A stretch of DNA of 64,000 nt from KACC-23026 sp963829575 (GCA_963829575.1 CAWHJF010000012.1:248001-312000); one strand, 5' to 3'. Positions 8,207 to 17,767 are shown, counted from the stretch's first letter. The notes: a model not told the origin generated them from the sequence alone. A program made the numbers and translations.

Positions 8207-9403
8207 ATGGAAAACCACTTATTTTTAAAGGCGCTTTTTAATAAATTTACATCCTATTTTTCAGATCATACAGGTCAGGAGATCCGTCTCTTTTTTGCTC
8301 CTGGCCGGGTCAATTTAATTGGTGAACACACAGATTATAACGGCGGCTATGTCTTTCCGGCAGCTTTAACACTGGGAACTTATATGATCATTCGTAAAAG
8401 AGAGGATCAAAAATTTGTGATGAGAAGTGAGAATTTCCCAAACACTAAAGTGGAATTTGATCTTAAAGAGATCGCATTTGATCCAAATGATAGTTGGGGA
8501 AACTATCCTAAGGGAATTGTGAAAGAGTTAAGCGCTTTAAACATTCCTTTAACAGGGGCTGACGTATTATATGAAGGGAACATTCCAAATGGTGCAGGGC
8601 TCTCATCATCGGCATCTATTGGAATGGTAACAGCCTTCGGGTTAAGTCAGCTCACAAGCTCCGAGATTTCTACAAAGGATTTGGCCTACCTATGTCAACG
8701 GATGGAGAATCATTTTATTGGTGTCAATACTGGGATAATGGACCAAACCGCCGTAGGATTTGGAGAAGAGGATCACGCGATTCTCCTAAATTGCCAGACG
8801 TTTGACATTGAAAGAATTCCCTTAAATCTAGGCGACTACAAAATTATTATTACAAATACCAATAAGCGCCGAGGATTAGCGGATTCGAAATACAATGAGC
8901 GACGGTTGGAATGTGAAAAAGGGTTGGGGATTTTGCAACAATCATTGCCAGAACTCACCTGTTTAGGAGAGGTTACTTTAGAAACCTTTCAAAAACTTGA
9001 ATCAACCATTGGTGATCCTGTAATAAGAGCCCGCGTTCGACACATTGTGACGGAGGATGACCGAGTCCTTAAAGCCACACAATTTCTCAAGAAGAATGAT
9101 TTACTCAAATTCGGAGAACTCATGAAAGCCTCCCACGAATCACTAAAAAGAGACTATGAAGTAACAGGCTTAGAGTTAGATGCTTTATATGACGCACAAA
9201 AATCCGCTCCGGGGTGCATTGGCACAAGAATGACTGGTGCAGGTTTTGGAGGATGTACCGTCAGCCTCGTCCACAACTCTCAAATTCAAGCGTTTAAAGA
9301 GGATGTGTCGAGGTCTTATTCCAAAACAACTGGGCTAGAACCGACCTTTTATATTTGTGAGGCGGGTCAAGGCGTATCAGAGGTTGTTGGGGTGTTTCAA
9401 TGA
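8207..9403 (+). CDS. galK: Galactokinase
   Basis: This 398-residue GHMP kinase phosphorylates alpha-D-galactose to galactose-1-phosphate, the first step of the Leloir pathway. PGRVNLIGEHTDYNGG (about residues 29-44) is the galactokinase signature with substrate-binding Glu, His and Asp; GAGLSSSASI is the GHMP ATP loop; GIMDQ carries the catalytic Asp; MTGAGFGGCTVSLV is the C-terminal GHMP motif. Length is normal. The ATG at 8207 follows GAGGAGAGAAA. lacZ follows after 116 bases, so galactose released from lactose is phosphorylated at once. The other Leloir genes (galT, galE) are not in this window, which is unusual for a galK locus. Confidence 0.97.
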   Translation: MENHLFLKALFNKFTSYFSDHTGQEIRLFFAPGRVNLIGEHTDYNGGYVFPAALTLGTYMIIRKREDQKFVMRSENFPNTKVEFDLKEIAFDPNDSWGNYPKGIVKELSALNIPLTGADVLYEGNIPNGAGLSSSASIGMVTAFGLSQLTSSEISTKDLAYLCQRMENHFIGVNTGIMDQTAVGFGEEDHAILLNCQTFDIERIPLNLGDYKIIITNTNKRRGLADSKYNERRLECEKGLGILQQSLPELTCLGEVTLETFQKLESTIGDPVIRARVRHIVTEDDRVLKATQFLKKNDLLKFGELMKASHESLKRDYEVTGLELDALYDAQKSAPGCIGTRMTGAGFGGCTVSLVHNSQIQAFKEDVSRSYSKTTGLEPTFYICEAGQGVSEVVGVFQ

Positions 9404-9519
9404 ACGTGATCATTTAAACATTATGTAATGGAAGCGATTGCTTGAGCGTGCCAAGAAGAGACACAAGAATCAGAAGGGTTTAAGACTAAAAACTAGGTTT
9501 ACAGAAAGGGCGTTATTTT

Positions 9520-12500
9520 ATGACTGTTCAATCAAAATCAATTAAGCCAGATTTAGATTGGTTAGCGGATGTAGGGACCTTTGCGGTTAATCGTTTGCCT
9601 GCGCACTCGGATCATAAGTATTATTCGACCTTCGAAGAAGCCAAACAGGCAGACGAGATGGCAATGAGGCATAGCCTGAATGGGAATTGGAAGTTTTCCT
9701 ATTCAGTTAATCCTGATAATAGACCATTAGATTTCTACCAACCAGACTTTAATACCTCCTCATGGGGCAATATTACAGTGCCTGGTCATATTCAACTTCA
9801 AGGGTATGGTAAACCTCAATATGTTAACACTCAATATCCTTGGGATGGGCATAATGAAATTCGCCCTCCGGAGATTCCCTCAGATCATAATCCTGTTGGG
9901 AGTTATGTTAAATTATTTGAACTTCCCACTAACATGATTCAAAAACCTGTATTCATCTCTTTTCAAGGGGTTGAGTCGGCTTTTTATGTCTGGTTAAACG
10001 GTGAGTTTGTGGGGTATAGCGAGGACTCTTTTACCCCAGCTGAATTTGAGTTAACTCCATTTTTAGTTGACGGAGAAAATAAATTGGCTGTAGAAGTCTA
10101 TCAAAGAAGCACAGGAAGTTGGCTTGAAGATCAAGATTTCTGGAGATTTTCGGGTATTTTTAGAGACGTTTATCTCTACACGGTACCAGACATTCATATT
10201 CAAGATATCAACGTAAGGCCGGATTTAGATGAAACCTACACTAATGGAAATTTGGATGGCGAGTTTAAGTATTTGTCTAATAATGAAGACGTTCATAAGA
10301 TTACCCTTGAGCTATATGACGACAAAGGAGTAAACGTCGCCACAGATCAGGTCGCTTACGCTAATGGTAAAGGATCATTTAACGTATCTATTAACCAGCC
10401 GAAACTTTGGAGCGCAGAAATTCCTACATTATATAACTTGTACATAAAGGTCTATAAGGAAAATGACCATTTGGTAGAAGTTATTCCGCAAAAGGTTGGA
10501 TTTAGAAAGTTTGAGTTGAAAAATAAAGTGATGCACTTAAACGGTAAACGCGTGGTATTTAAAGGTGTTAATCGTCATGAATTTAATAATCGAAGTGGTC
10601 GGGCTGTAACAAAAGAAGATATGTTGTGGGATATTAAAACCTTGAAACAACATAACATTAACTCAGTGCGTACGTCTCATTATCCAAACCAAAGTTATTG
10701 GTATGAATTATGTGATGAATATGGGATTTACCTCATAGATGAAATGAACTTAGAAACACACGGTTCGTGGCAAAAATTAGGTAAAGTGGAGCCGTCATGG
10801 AACATTCCTGGTAATAAACCAGAGTGGGAAGCGATTGTATTAGACCGTGCAAAATCCATGTATGAGCGGGATAAAAACCATCCGTCCATTCTCATTTGGT
10901 CCTGTGGGAATGAATCGTTTGGTGGAGAAGTTTTACTTAATGTTTCCAATTATTTTAGAGAAAAAGATCCGACAAGATTGGTCCATTATGAAGGCGTTTT
11001 CCATGCAAGAGATTATGACGCCACAAGCGATATGGAAAGCCGTATGTATGCAAAGCCAGCAGATATTGAAGAGTATCTAACCAACAACCCACAAAAACCA
11101 TATATTAGCTGTGAATATATGCATGCGATGGGAAATTCGCTTGGTGGAATGTATAAGTATACAAACTTGGAAGAGAAGTATCCAATGTATCAAGGTGGAT
11201 TCATCTGGGATTATATTGATCAATCCCTTGTTAAAAAGGATCGATACGGAAATGAGTTTCTCGCTTATGGTGGTGACTTTGGCGATCGGCCAACTGATTA
11301 CGGATTCTGTACGAATGGAATCGTGTATGCGGATCGGACACTCTCGCCAAAAATGCAGGAAGTTAAGTATTTATATCAAAACCTTAAGTTAAATCCAGAC
11401 CAACATAGTGTAACCATCCAAAATGAGAACTTATTTTCCAATACGGATGACTATGAACTTGAATATGTCCTTTACCATGAAGGTGAAAAGGTTTTTGGTA
11501 AAAGTTTGACGGTTCAGGTTGCGCCACTCAGTCAATCTAAATTCGATTTTGAGTGGCCAGAAGGATGCTTTGAGAACCCTGGAGAGTATGCCATTGACGC
11601 GTCCTTTAGATTAAAAGAGAAGACAAAATGGGCCGATGCGGGCTATGAAATTGCGTTTGGACAATATGTCTTTTCTGTAACAAACAAAGAGGTTGGGGAA
11701 CGAAATCCCATTTCGGGAAAACTACGCGTTGTTAATGGTGATATAAATATAGGGGTTCATGGTGAGGATTTCTCAATTCTTTTTTCTAAACAAGTCGGAA
11801 GTTTGGTTTCTTTAAACTATGCTGGGAGAGAAATGATAGAGTTTCCACCTTTTCCACTGTTTTGGAGAGCAACCACTGATAACGACCGAGGGTTTGGTCA
11901 AAACTATGAATCGGGTTGCTGGATGATGGCGAGTATGGCAAGAAAATGTGTGGGTCTTAGCTTACACGAAGAGAAAGACCATGTGAAAATCGATTTTACT
12001 TATAAATTTGCTTTTGACGAAGCGGTCACGGTCGTTACAAGTTATAGTGTCTTTGCTGAGGGTGGATTAAAAATTCGTTCGTTGTTTAATGGGACAGACA
12101 ATCTCCCGCAGCTTCCGATTTTTGGATTGTCTTTTAAAGTATCAGCCGATTATACCAATCTAGATTGGTATGCGTTTGGGCCTGAGGAAAATTATCAAGA
12201 TCGAGCGAAAGGTGCCCGATTAGCACGATTTAAAAATACAGTGTCTGAAAATCGATCTAATTACCTTACGCCTCAAGAGTCAGGGAACAGAACGGGAGTA
12301 CGCAGAGTGCGATTAACGAATGAAACGGGTCAAGGTATTCGAATTTCCTCTGTGCAGACACCATTAGAATGTAATTTCTCACCTTATACCGCTCTTGAGT
12401 TAGAAAATGCCAATCATCTCTATGAGCTTCCAAACGTTCATTATACAGTGGTAACGATTGCTGCAGGACAAATGGGTGTTGGTGGAGACGACAGCTGGGG

Positions 12501-12573
12501 GGCGCCTGTTCACAAGGAGCATCTTTTGTCACAAGAATCAAAGGTGTTTGAGTGCATGATTGAGAGAATTTAA
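9520..12573 (+). CDS. lacZ: Beta-galactosidase, glycoside hydrolase family 2
   Basis: This 1017-residue cytoplasmic enzyme hydrolyses lactose and other beta-galactosides. It has the full LacZ layout: sugar-binding jelly roll (about 50-220), two immunoglobulin-like domains, a TIM barrel (about 330-630) and the C-terminal small-chain domain. KGVNRHEFNNRSGRAV and SVRTSHYPNQSYWYELCDEYG are typical. WSCGNES places the acid/base at Glu465, and ISCEYMHAMGNS places the nucleophile at Glu532, matching Glu461 and Glu537 of the E. coli enzyme. No signal peptide is present. The ATG at 9520 follows AGAAAGGGCG. It is probably co-transcribed with galK, and the following importer likely brings in its substrate. 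Confidence 0.97.
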   Translation: MTVQSKSIKPDLDWLADVGTFAVNRLPAHSDHKYYSTFEEAKQADEMAMRHSLNGNWKFSYSVNPDNRPLDFYQPDFNTSSWGNITVPGHIQLQGYGKPQYVNTQYPWDGHNEIRPPEIPSDHNPVGSYVKLFELPTNMIQKPVFISFQGVESAFYVWLNGEFVGYSEDSFTPAEFELTPFLVDGENKLAVEVYQRSTGSWLEDQDFWRFSGIFRDVYLYTVPDIHIQDINVRPDLDETYTNGNLDGEFKYLSNNEDVHKITLELYDDKGVNVATDQVAYANGKGSFNVSINQPKLWSAEIPTLYNLYIKVYKENDHLVEVIPQKVGFRKFELKNKVMHLNGKRVVFKGVNRHEFNNRSGRAVTKEDMLWDIKTLKQHNINSVRTSHYPNQSYWYELCDEYGIYLIDEMNLETHGSWQKLGKVEPSWNIPGNKPEWEAIVLDRAKSMYERDKNHPSILIWSCGNESFGGEVLLNVSNYFREKDPTRLVHYEGVFHARDYDATSDMESRMYAKPADIEEYLTNNPQKPYISCEYMHAMGNSLGGMYKYTNLEEKYPMYQGGFIWDYIDQSLVKKDRYGNEFLAYGGDFGDRPTDYGFCTNGIVYADRTLSPKMQEVKYLYQNLKLNPDQHSVTIQNENLFSNTDDYELEYVLYHEGEKVFGKSLTVQVAPLSQSKFDFEWPEGCFENPGEYAIDASFRLKEKTKWADAGYEIAFGQYVFSVTNKEVGERNPISGKLRVVNGDINIGVHGEDFSILFSKQVGSLVSLNYAGREMIEFPPFPLFWRATTDNDRGFGQNYESGCWMMASMARKCVGLSLHEEKDHVKIDFTYKFAFDEAVTVVTSYSVFAEGGLKIRSLFNGTDNLPQLPIFGLSFKVSADYTNLDWYAFGPEENYQDRAKGARLARFKNTVSENRSNYLTPQESGNRTGVRRVRLTNETGQGIRISSVQTPLECNFSPYTALELENANHLYELPNVHYTVVTIAAGQMGVGGDDSWGAPVHKEHLLSQESKVFECMIERI

Positions 12574-12616
12574 TGAGAGGCGTTCGATTAGCAACTTATA
12601 CTTAAAGGCCTAGGAA

Positions 12617-12657
12617 CTCGATGGTCGACTCATAACTTTTTTGGGGTGACCATCGAG
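12617..12657 (+). terminator. Stem-loop after lacZ
   Basis: CTCGATGGTC and GACCATCGAG form a perfect 10-bp inverted repeat with a 21-base loop that contains TTTTTT. No T run follows the right arm, so it is either a weak terminator, an mRNA stabiliser or a protein site. Confidence 0.45.
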
Positions 12658-12794
12658 AAATTAATAAGACGAACAGACTTTATTAATTATTTTTCTTAAA
12701 TAAAGTGTACAAAGTGCAAATAACTTTAATTTTGTAGAGGTTTTTCCAAGTATTAGAGGAGGTGGTCTTAAATTCATAGTTTTTTGAAAGAGTA

Positions 12795-12823
12795 TTGACA
12801 ACGGTTTCATTTGAAGTTATTCT
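12795..12823 (+). promoter_or_regulatory. Promoter of the galactoside importer with an overlapping CcpA cre site
   Basis: TTGACA (12795-12800) and TATTCT (12818-12823) are 17 bases apart. The cre-like box TGACAACGGTTTCA (12796-12809) matches the consensus TGWAANCGNTNWCA at 13 of 14 positions and overlaps the -35 box, so CcpA bound here should block initiation when glucose is present. The spacing and overlap are seen directly; CcpA control is inferred. Confidence 0.75.
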
Positions 12824-12831
12824 TTAAGTAA

Positions 12832-12849
12832 CATAATTAATTAAATTAA
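12832..12849 (+). promoter_or_regulatory. Candidate ROK operator at the importer promoter
   Basis: CATAATTAATTAAATTAA lies just after the -10 box, where a repressor would act. It shares CATAATTAATT with 8007-8017 and resembles the galK site at 8123-8144, which suggests one regulator for the whole gal/lac locus. Confidence 0.5.
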
Positions 12850-12889
12850 AAAACTAATCAAAAGCCATTTAAAAAAGGGGAGAATAAGT

Positions 12890-14212
12890 TTGAAGAAAAT
12901 CAGTGCATTACTTATTGCAATGGCCCTAATGATCGGTATCTTAGGAGCATGTGGTGGTTCAAGTAGCGCGTCTAAGGATGCTAGTAAGGTTAATCAATCA
13001 CCTGACAAAATAAAGGGGGATATCACTGTTTGGGGTTGGAACGTTGCGGCTGACGCTATGAAACAAGCAATTCCTGCATTTAACAAAAAGTATCCAAATG
13101 TAAAGGTAACCGTACAGGATATTGGTCGATTGGATGTTTATAAGAAGTTAACGGTGGGCCTAGCCGCAAACGGTAGCGGTCTTCCAGATGTTAGTTTAGT
13201 AGAAGATGATCATATGGCTTCCTATGCAAAGCAATTCCCGAATGGCTTTGCAGATTTATCTAAGCTAGGGTTTGACAAATATGCGAGTGATTTTGCACCT
13301 TCAAAAGTAGCCGCAGTAAAGAATGCTAGTGGGGATTTCATAGGAATGCCTTGGGATGCGGGTCCCGTTCTCGTTTACTATAGAACAGATCTTTATAAAA
13401 AAGCAGGTGTAGATCCTTCAACAATTAAAACTTGGGATGATTACATTGCTGCAGGTAAAAAGATTAAAGCCGCAACTGGTGTCGGAATGATGACAGTTGA
13501 TAAAGCAAATGATGATGGCTTCTTTAGAACGTTACTTAATGAAGAAGGCACCTATTACTTTGATAAAAATGGTAACATTGATCTTAATTCTCAAGCCGCT
13601 GTTAAAGCAATGACTGTGGAAAAGAAATTGAATGACGCAGGCTTACTAGTGGATTCAAATGGTTGGAACGGTGGAATTGCCGCCTTCAAAAACGGTAAAA
13701 TTGCTTCTATTCCTTCCGCCGTATGGTACACCGGTACAATGATGGATCAAGCGCCTGAACAAAAAGGAAAATGGGATGTTTATCCACTTCCTGCCTTTAC
13801 TGCAGGTGGCAACACGGCAGCAAATCTTGGTGGCTCAGACTTAACCGTACTTAACTCATCTAAGAATAAGGCTGCTGCATATGCCTTTGCGAAGTTCTTT
13901 ACAACAGATAAACAAACTCAAATCAATTCCATGAAAAAAGATGGTTTATTCCCATCCTTGTTAAGCACTTACAGCGACCCAGTCTTTACTCAACCAGTTC
14001 CTTATTATAATAACCAACCCGTTTTCAAAGAGTTCTCGGATGTGGTTAAGAATATACCGGCCATTAACTATACGAGTGATAATGCGCGTGCTTTAAAAAT
14101 TGGGGCAGATGCCCAAGGTGCAGTCTTATTGAATAATACGCCTGTTCAAAAGGCATTGAGTGATGCAGCTAATAAGCTCGCACAAGCAACAGGTAGGAAA
14201 ATTAATAAATAA
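12890..14212 (+). CDS. ABC transporter sugar-binding lipoprotein, gal/lac locus
   Basis: This 440-residue protein is a family 1 extracellular solute-binding protein (MalE-like) that would capture an oligosaccharide at the cell surface. An N-terminal signal peptide ends in the lipobox LGAC at residues 18-21, followed by a Gly/Ser-rich linker, so it is lipid-anchored. DITVWGWN and the later WDDYIAAGKKI and GGSDLTVLNSSKNKAAAYAF stretches are typical of the fold. The start is TTG 12890 behind AAAGGGGAGAA. It lies next to lacZ and galK, so lactose or another beta-galactoside is the likely ligand. A large hairpin separates it from the permease genes. Confidence 0.9.
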   Translation: MKKISALLIAMALMIGILGACGGSSSASKDASKVNQSPDKIKGDITVWGWNVAADAMKQAIPAFNKKYPNVKVTVQDIGRLDVYKKLTVGLAANGSGLPDVSLVEDDHMASYAKQFPNGFADLSKLGFDKYASDFAPSKVAAVKNASGDFIGMPWDAGPVLVYYRTDLYKKAGVDPSTIKTWDDYIAAGKKIKAATGVGMMTVDKANDDGFFRTLLNEEGTYYFDKNGNIDLNSQAAVKAMTVEKKLNDAGLLVDSNGWNGGIAAFKNGKIASIPSAVWYTGTMMDQAPEQKGKWDVYPLPAFTAGGNTAANLGGSDLTVLNSSKNKAAAYAFAKFFTTDKQTQINSMKKDGLFPSLLSTYSDPVFTQPVPYYNNQPVFKEFSDVVKNIPAINYTSDNARALKIGADAQGAVLLNNTPVQKALSDAANKLAQATGRKINK

Positions 14213-14218
14213 AGATAC

Positions 14219-14281
14219 AAGGAAATAATAAGCCAAAAGATGGGAGGAGGAAACTTCCTCTTATCTTTTGTGCATTTCCTT
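14219..14281 (+). promoter_or_regulatory. Intercistronic stem-loop between binding-protein and permease genes
   Basis: An outer stem AAGGAAAT / ATTTCCTT encloses an inner stem CAAAAGAT / ATCTTTTG, with a purine-rich GAGGAGGAA and pyrimidine-rich TTCCTC pair at the tip. It is followed by only a few T. Such hairpins usually protect the upstream binding-protein mRNA or reduce read-through into permease genes. Confidence 0.7.
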
Positions 14282-14304
14282 TTGTTTACAGAGGGGGGAA
14301 ATCA

Positions 14305-15246
14305 GTGGGCAAACAACAAATGACCATTACAACTAAAGAGGAACCTGCCACTAAAGTTCAAAAGAGGCCTAATCCTAAGCCTAAAAAAGGGATTATTACC
14401 CCAAAAACAGCGCCTTATATTTTTATTGCACCTGCTGTTCTTTTGTTTGCGATCTTTACGATTTATCCGGTGATCTCTTCATTTTTATTAAGCTTTGAAA
14501 CAAACACAACCGGTCAATACGTTTTCTCAGGGTTACACAACTATACAAGATTGTTTAAAGATCCAGTTTTCTATAAAGCACTCAAGAATACGTTTATTAT
14601 ATTGATTATTCAAGTTCCAGTTATGATTTTCCTAGCGACACTTCTAGCTGTTGCATTAAATTCGCCACTGATCAAATTAAAGGGTTTTTTCCGAGTTGCC
14701 TTTTTTATGCCAGCCATTACCTCACTTGTTTCAGCTGCCATTGTCTTTTTAATCTTATTGGACCCGAACTATGGGTTAGTGAATTATGTCTTATCTCATT
14801 TGGGTCTTCATAAAATCAACTGGATTAACGATCCGTTCTGGGCAAAGGTTTCGGTCATGATTGTCATGACATGGAGATGGACAGGGTATAATATGGTCAT
14901 TTTATTGGCGGGGCTACAGGGGATTCCAGATAATCTTTATGAAGCAGCTAGCATTGATGGAGCAGGGACGGTTAAGAAGTTCTTTGCTATAACAGTGCCT
15001 CAATTAAGACCCGTTCTTTTATTCACAATTGTTCTTTCAACAATTGGAACCTTACAGCTATTTGACGAGCCATATATTTTAACACAGGGTGGCCCAAATA
15101 ATGCGACACTTACAATTACACAATACCTCTATCAAAATGGCTTTAACTATTATGACTTTGGATACGCTTCAGCCATAGCGTATGTGTTAGTTATTATTAT
15201 TGCGATTTTGTCATGGGTACAAATGAAAGTTGCAGGTGATCGCTAA
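14305..15246 (+). CDS. ABC transporter permease, MalF/UgpA type
   Basis: This 313-residue inner-membrane subunit has a charged N terminus of about 35 residues and then six predicted membrane helices, beginning at APYIFIAPAVLLFAIFTIY. The EAA loop that docks the ATPase reads YEAASIDGAGTVKKFFAITV. The GTG at 14305 follows GAGGGGGGAAA. It pairs with the next gene, overlapping by one base (TAATG). No ATPase gene is nearby; a shared MsmX-like ATPase would be needed. Confidence 0.92.
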   Translation: MGKQQMTITTKEEPATKVQKRPNPKPKKGIITPKTAPYIFIAPAVLLFAIFTIYPVISSFLLSFETNTTGQYVFSGLHNYTRLFKDPVFYKALKNTFIILIIQVPVMIFLATLLAVALNSPLIKLKGFFRVAFFMPAITSLVSAAIVFLILLDPNYGLVNYVLSHLGLHKINWINDPFWAKVSVMIVMTWRWTGYNMVILLAGLQGIPDNLYEAASIDGAGTVKKFFAITVPQLRPVLLFTIVLSTIGTLQLFDEPYILTQGGPNNATLTITQYLYQNGFNYYDFGYASAIAYVLVIIIAILSWVQMKVAGDR

Positions 15247-16076
15247 TGAAAAGATCAAAGTTTACTCTAGGAAAACTTATACTTTATGTTGTGTTGATCG
15301 TTGGTGTCATCGCTTCAATCGCACCATTTTATTGGATGTTAGTGGGGGGAACCAACCGCTCAGGGGCTATCTACAATAACCCTCCTAAATTAATTCCGGG
15401 TAATTACTTGATTCAAAATTTTAAGCATCTTAATGAATCCATTGGAATCCTGCATGTTTTTATGAATTCATTAGTGATTACAGTTGTGTTTACAGTTTTA
15501 AGTTTACTAGTATGTTCAGCAGCGGGTTATGCCTTTGCCAAGTTTAAATTTAAAGGAAGAGATGCGATCTTTTTTGTTCTATTATTAGCGGTTATGATTC
15601 CGTATCAGGTCACTCTTATTCCTTTATTTAAATTGTTTGCCAACATGCATTGGTTGGATCACTATCAATCGGTTATTTTGCCTCAAATAGCCTTTCCTTT
15701 TGCCATTTTTCTCATGCGGCAAAATGTTCAAGGGCTACCAGACTCTTTACTTGAGGCGGCAAGAGCCGATGGTGCAGGAGAATTCTTCATTTTCTTTAGA
15801 ATTGTGATACCCACCATGCGGCCGGCGTTAGCGGCTATTTCCATTTTCCTTTTTACGTTCCAATGGAATAATTTTATTTGGCCATTGGTCGTTTTAAACT
15901 CACAAAATATGTACACACTTCCAGTCGCGTTGTCGAGTTTAATTGGGATGTCCAAAATTGATTATGGTCAGGTTATGTTAGGCGCGACGCTATCCACTTT
16001 ACCAATCATGGCGGTCTTCTTAATCCTTCAAAAACAATTCATATCAGGAATTTTAGGCGGATCTGTAAAAGAATAA
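15246..16076 (+). CDS. ABC transporter permease, MalG/UgpE type
   Basis: This 276-residue protein is the second permease subunit of the gal/lac-locus importer. It has six predicted membrane helices and the EAA loop LLEAARADGAGEFFIFFRIV. Its ATG shares a base with the stop of the preceding permease gene, so the two are translationally coupled. Its end is followed by a very strong terminator, which closes the locus. Confidence 0.92.
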   Translation: MKRSKFTLGKLILYVVLIVGVIASIAPFYWMLVGGTNRSGAIYNNPPKLIPGNYLIQNFKHLNESIGILHVFMNSLVITVVFTVLSLLVCSAAGYAFAKFKFKGRDAIFFVLLLAVMIPYQVTLIPLFKLFANMHWLDHYQSVILPQIAFPFAIFLMRQNVQGLPDSLLEAARADGAGEFFIFFRIVIPTMRPALAAISIFLFTFQWNNFIWPLVVLNSQNMYTLPVALSSLIGMSKIDYGQVMLGATLSTLPIMAVFLILQKQFISGILGGSVKE

Positions 16077-16096
16077 TAGCATTCCTTTATATACAA

Positions 16097-16151
16097 CGTA
16101 ATAAAACATAAAAAACGACTCAGGTTGAGTCGTTTTTTATGTTTTATTACG
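16097..16151. terminator. Strong bidirectional terminator, 26-bp perfect inverted repeat
   Basis: The arms at 16097-16122 and 16126-16151 are perfectly complementary over 26 bases with a 3-base loop (GGT). The core is AACGACTCA / TGAGTCGTT flanked by A/T tracts, so either strand gives a GC stem plus a T run. It closes the importer operon and the decayed MFS gene on the other strand. Confidence 0.92.
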
Positions 16152-16155
16152 AATC

Positions 16156-16445
16156 CTAACCCAATGACCCCTTAGTTTCTTGATCCGCCACATCTCGATG
16201 TACATACCGTTTCCCACGAAAGATGGAGACGACAGCAGCAACTAAACACAGGATCAAGGAGACCAAGAAGGCTAGGAATAAGCCGTGTAAGAAAGGGGAC
16301 CAATTAATTTGGGAAAAAGGTTTTACTCGTGATATAGCTCACGTCCGATCCGGACATCTTTGAGAGGTGTCCAAATTGGCTCAACAGATTGGATAATGGG
16401 TTGTAACCTAATAATGCCGCAAATAGGGATGATGAGGTGGGCGGA
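16156..16445 (-). pseudogene. C-terminal remnant of an MFS drug-type exporter (DHA2-like)
   Basis: On the minus strand two frames encode the end of a 14-helix MFS protein. One reads ALLGYNPLSNLLSQFGHLS and then SDVSYITSKTFF. After a frameshift the other reads INWSPFLHGLFLAFLVSLI, a last membrane helix, and ends FRGKRYVHRDVADQ before a TAG at 16156-16158. Such a pattern (a periplasmic loop, last helix, basic tail) is typical of EmrB/QacA-type exporters. There is no start and the rest of the gene is gone, so it is a relic. Confidence 0.65.
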
Positions 16446-16696
16446 ACGGCTCTCTTGAGGGTTCATATAAATAACACCCTATCCAAAACTTTGTACTATA
16501 TAAAGATGTATTTAATGTTAACGTTAAATGTTTAATGGAAAAGGCCCTTTTCTTGTGTGACAATCCTACTCGCTAGTCAAATCCCCCATTTTTAATGGGG
16601 AAAGGTCCGTATTGACGTCTTGGCGAATAAACTAATTCTGGAACTTTACCGATCTACTAAGAATAATGTTCTGACGAAAATCGGAGGGAGAGAAGG
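16446..16696. other. Gene-free leader with a dyad before the flavin monooxygenase gene
   Basis: An imperfect 20-base palindrome centred on GTTAAC (16510-16529, arms ATTTAATGTT and AACGTTAAAT) may be an operator. A hairpin CCCCAT / ATGGGG lies at about 16587-16603. No gene is seen. Confidence 0.4.
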
Positions 16697-17767
16697 ATGG
16701 CAGGCGAGGAGAAACGAAGCGAAAGAAACGGTATGGAAATTGGTATTTATTCATTGGCCGATCTATGTGCCAATCCACATACAGGGAAGACCGTTACCGC
16801 CAAACAAAGAATTCAAGATTTGATTAAGAGTGCAAAATTAGCAGAGGAAGCTGGTCTTGATGTCTTTGGCGTAGGGGAGCATCACCGATTGGATTATGCG
16901 GTATCAGCTCCGAACATGGTGCTATCGAGCCTTTCACAGGTTACTGAGCGACTCAAGCTTACGACCGCCACAACAGTTTTGAATACTGTGGACCCAGTGC
17001 GTCTTTTTGAGGACGTTGCGACATTAGACCTTTTATCCAATGGAAGGGCAGAGTTAATGGCAGGGAGAGGGGCTTTCACGGAAGGCTTTTCTTTATTTGG
17101 ATATGACCGCTTTTTGAGTGATCAAGTGTTTGAAGAACATCTTGATTTGTTTAATCAAATCAATTCGAAGAAAAAGGTATCGTGGAGCGGGCAGTACCGC
17201 CGCGCTCTTCAAGAAGTGGAAATTTCGCCCCGACCGATACAAGAGGAAATCCCGATCTGGGTGGGCGTCGGAAGTTCGCCTGAGAGCGCCTCTCGAGCAG
17301 GCCGTTACGGAGCGAACCTCGCTGTCGGCATTTTAAATGGGGATTGGCTCAGATTTCAATCTCTTATTGAAGCTTACCGTCAAGCCGCAAATCAATCTGG
17401 TTATAGTAATACGTCGAAAGTGGGTGTGACGGGGCATGCGTTTATTGGAAAGACGTCTCAACAAGCTCGTTCTGAGTATTTTCCGTACCATGCGAATTAT
17501 TGGAGACAACTCAACCGACAACAGGGAAAACCAGAAATACCCATCACGTACCAAGAGTTTGAGACATTATCCGGACCGGATCAAGCCTTATTTGTTGGAA
17601 GTTCTCAGGAAGTCACCGAAAAAATCCTTCGGCAATACGAAGTCTTTGGCCATCAACGCGTGCTTTTACAGATGGACCTTGGTGGCTTGCCATATCGAAC
17701 CGTGGCCCAAAATATTGAGCGATTGGGAAGTGAGATTGCGCCGGTCGTGCGCAAGGCAACAAGATAA
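16697..17767 (+). CDS. LLM-class flavin-dependent oxidoreductase (luciferase-like monooxygenase)
   Basis: This 356-residue cytoplasmic TIM-barrel protein belongs to the bacterial luciferase-like family, which uses reduced FMN or F420-type cofactors to oxidise small molecules. Visible marks are MEIGIYSLADL as the first strand, DVFGVGEHHRLDYAVSAPNM with the active-site His pair, RAELMAGRGAFTEGFSLFGY for phosphate binding and PIWVGVGSSPESASRAGRYG. Start: ATG 16697 has GGAGGGAGAGAAGG upstream; an inner ATG (16733) also fits the conserved core. The gene stands alone. Substrate is unknown. Confidence 0.85.
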   Translation: MAGEEKRSERNGMEIGIYSLADLCANPHTGKTVTAKQRIQDLIKSAKLAEEAGLDVFGVGEHHRLDYAVSAPNMVLSSLSQVTERLKLTTATTVLNTVDPVRLFEDVATLDLLSNGRAELMAGRGAFTEGFSLFGYDRFLSDQVFEEHLDLFNQINSKKKVSWSGQYRRALQEVEISPRPIQEEIPIWVGVGSSPESASRAGRYGANLAVGILNGDWLRFQSLIEAYRQAANQSGYSNTSKVGVTGHAFIGKTSQQARSEYFPYHANYWRQLNRQQGKPEIPITYQEFETLSGPDQALFVGSSQEVTEKILRQYEVFGHQRVLLQMDLGGLPYRTVAQNIERLGSEIAPVVRKATR

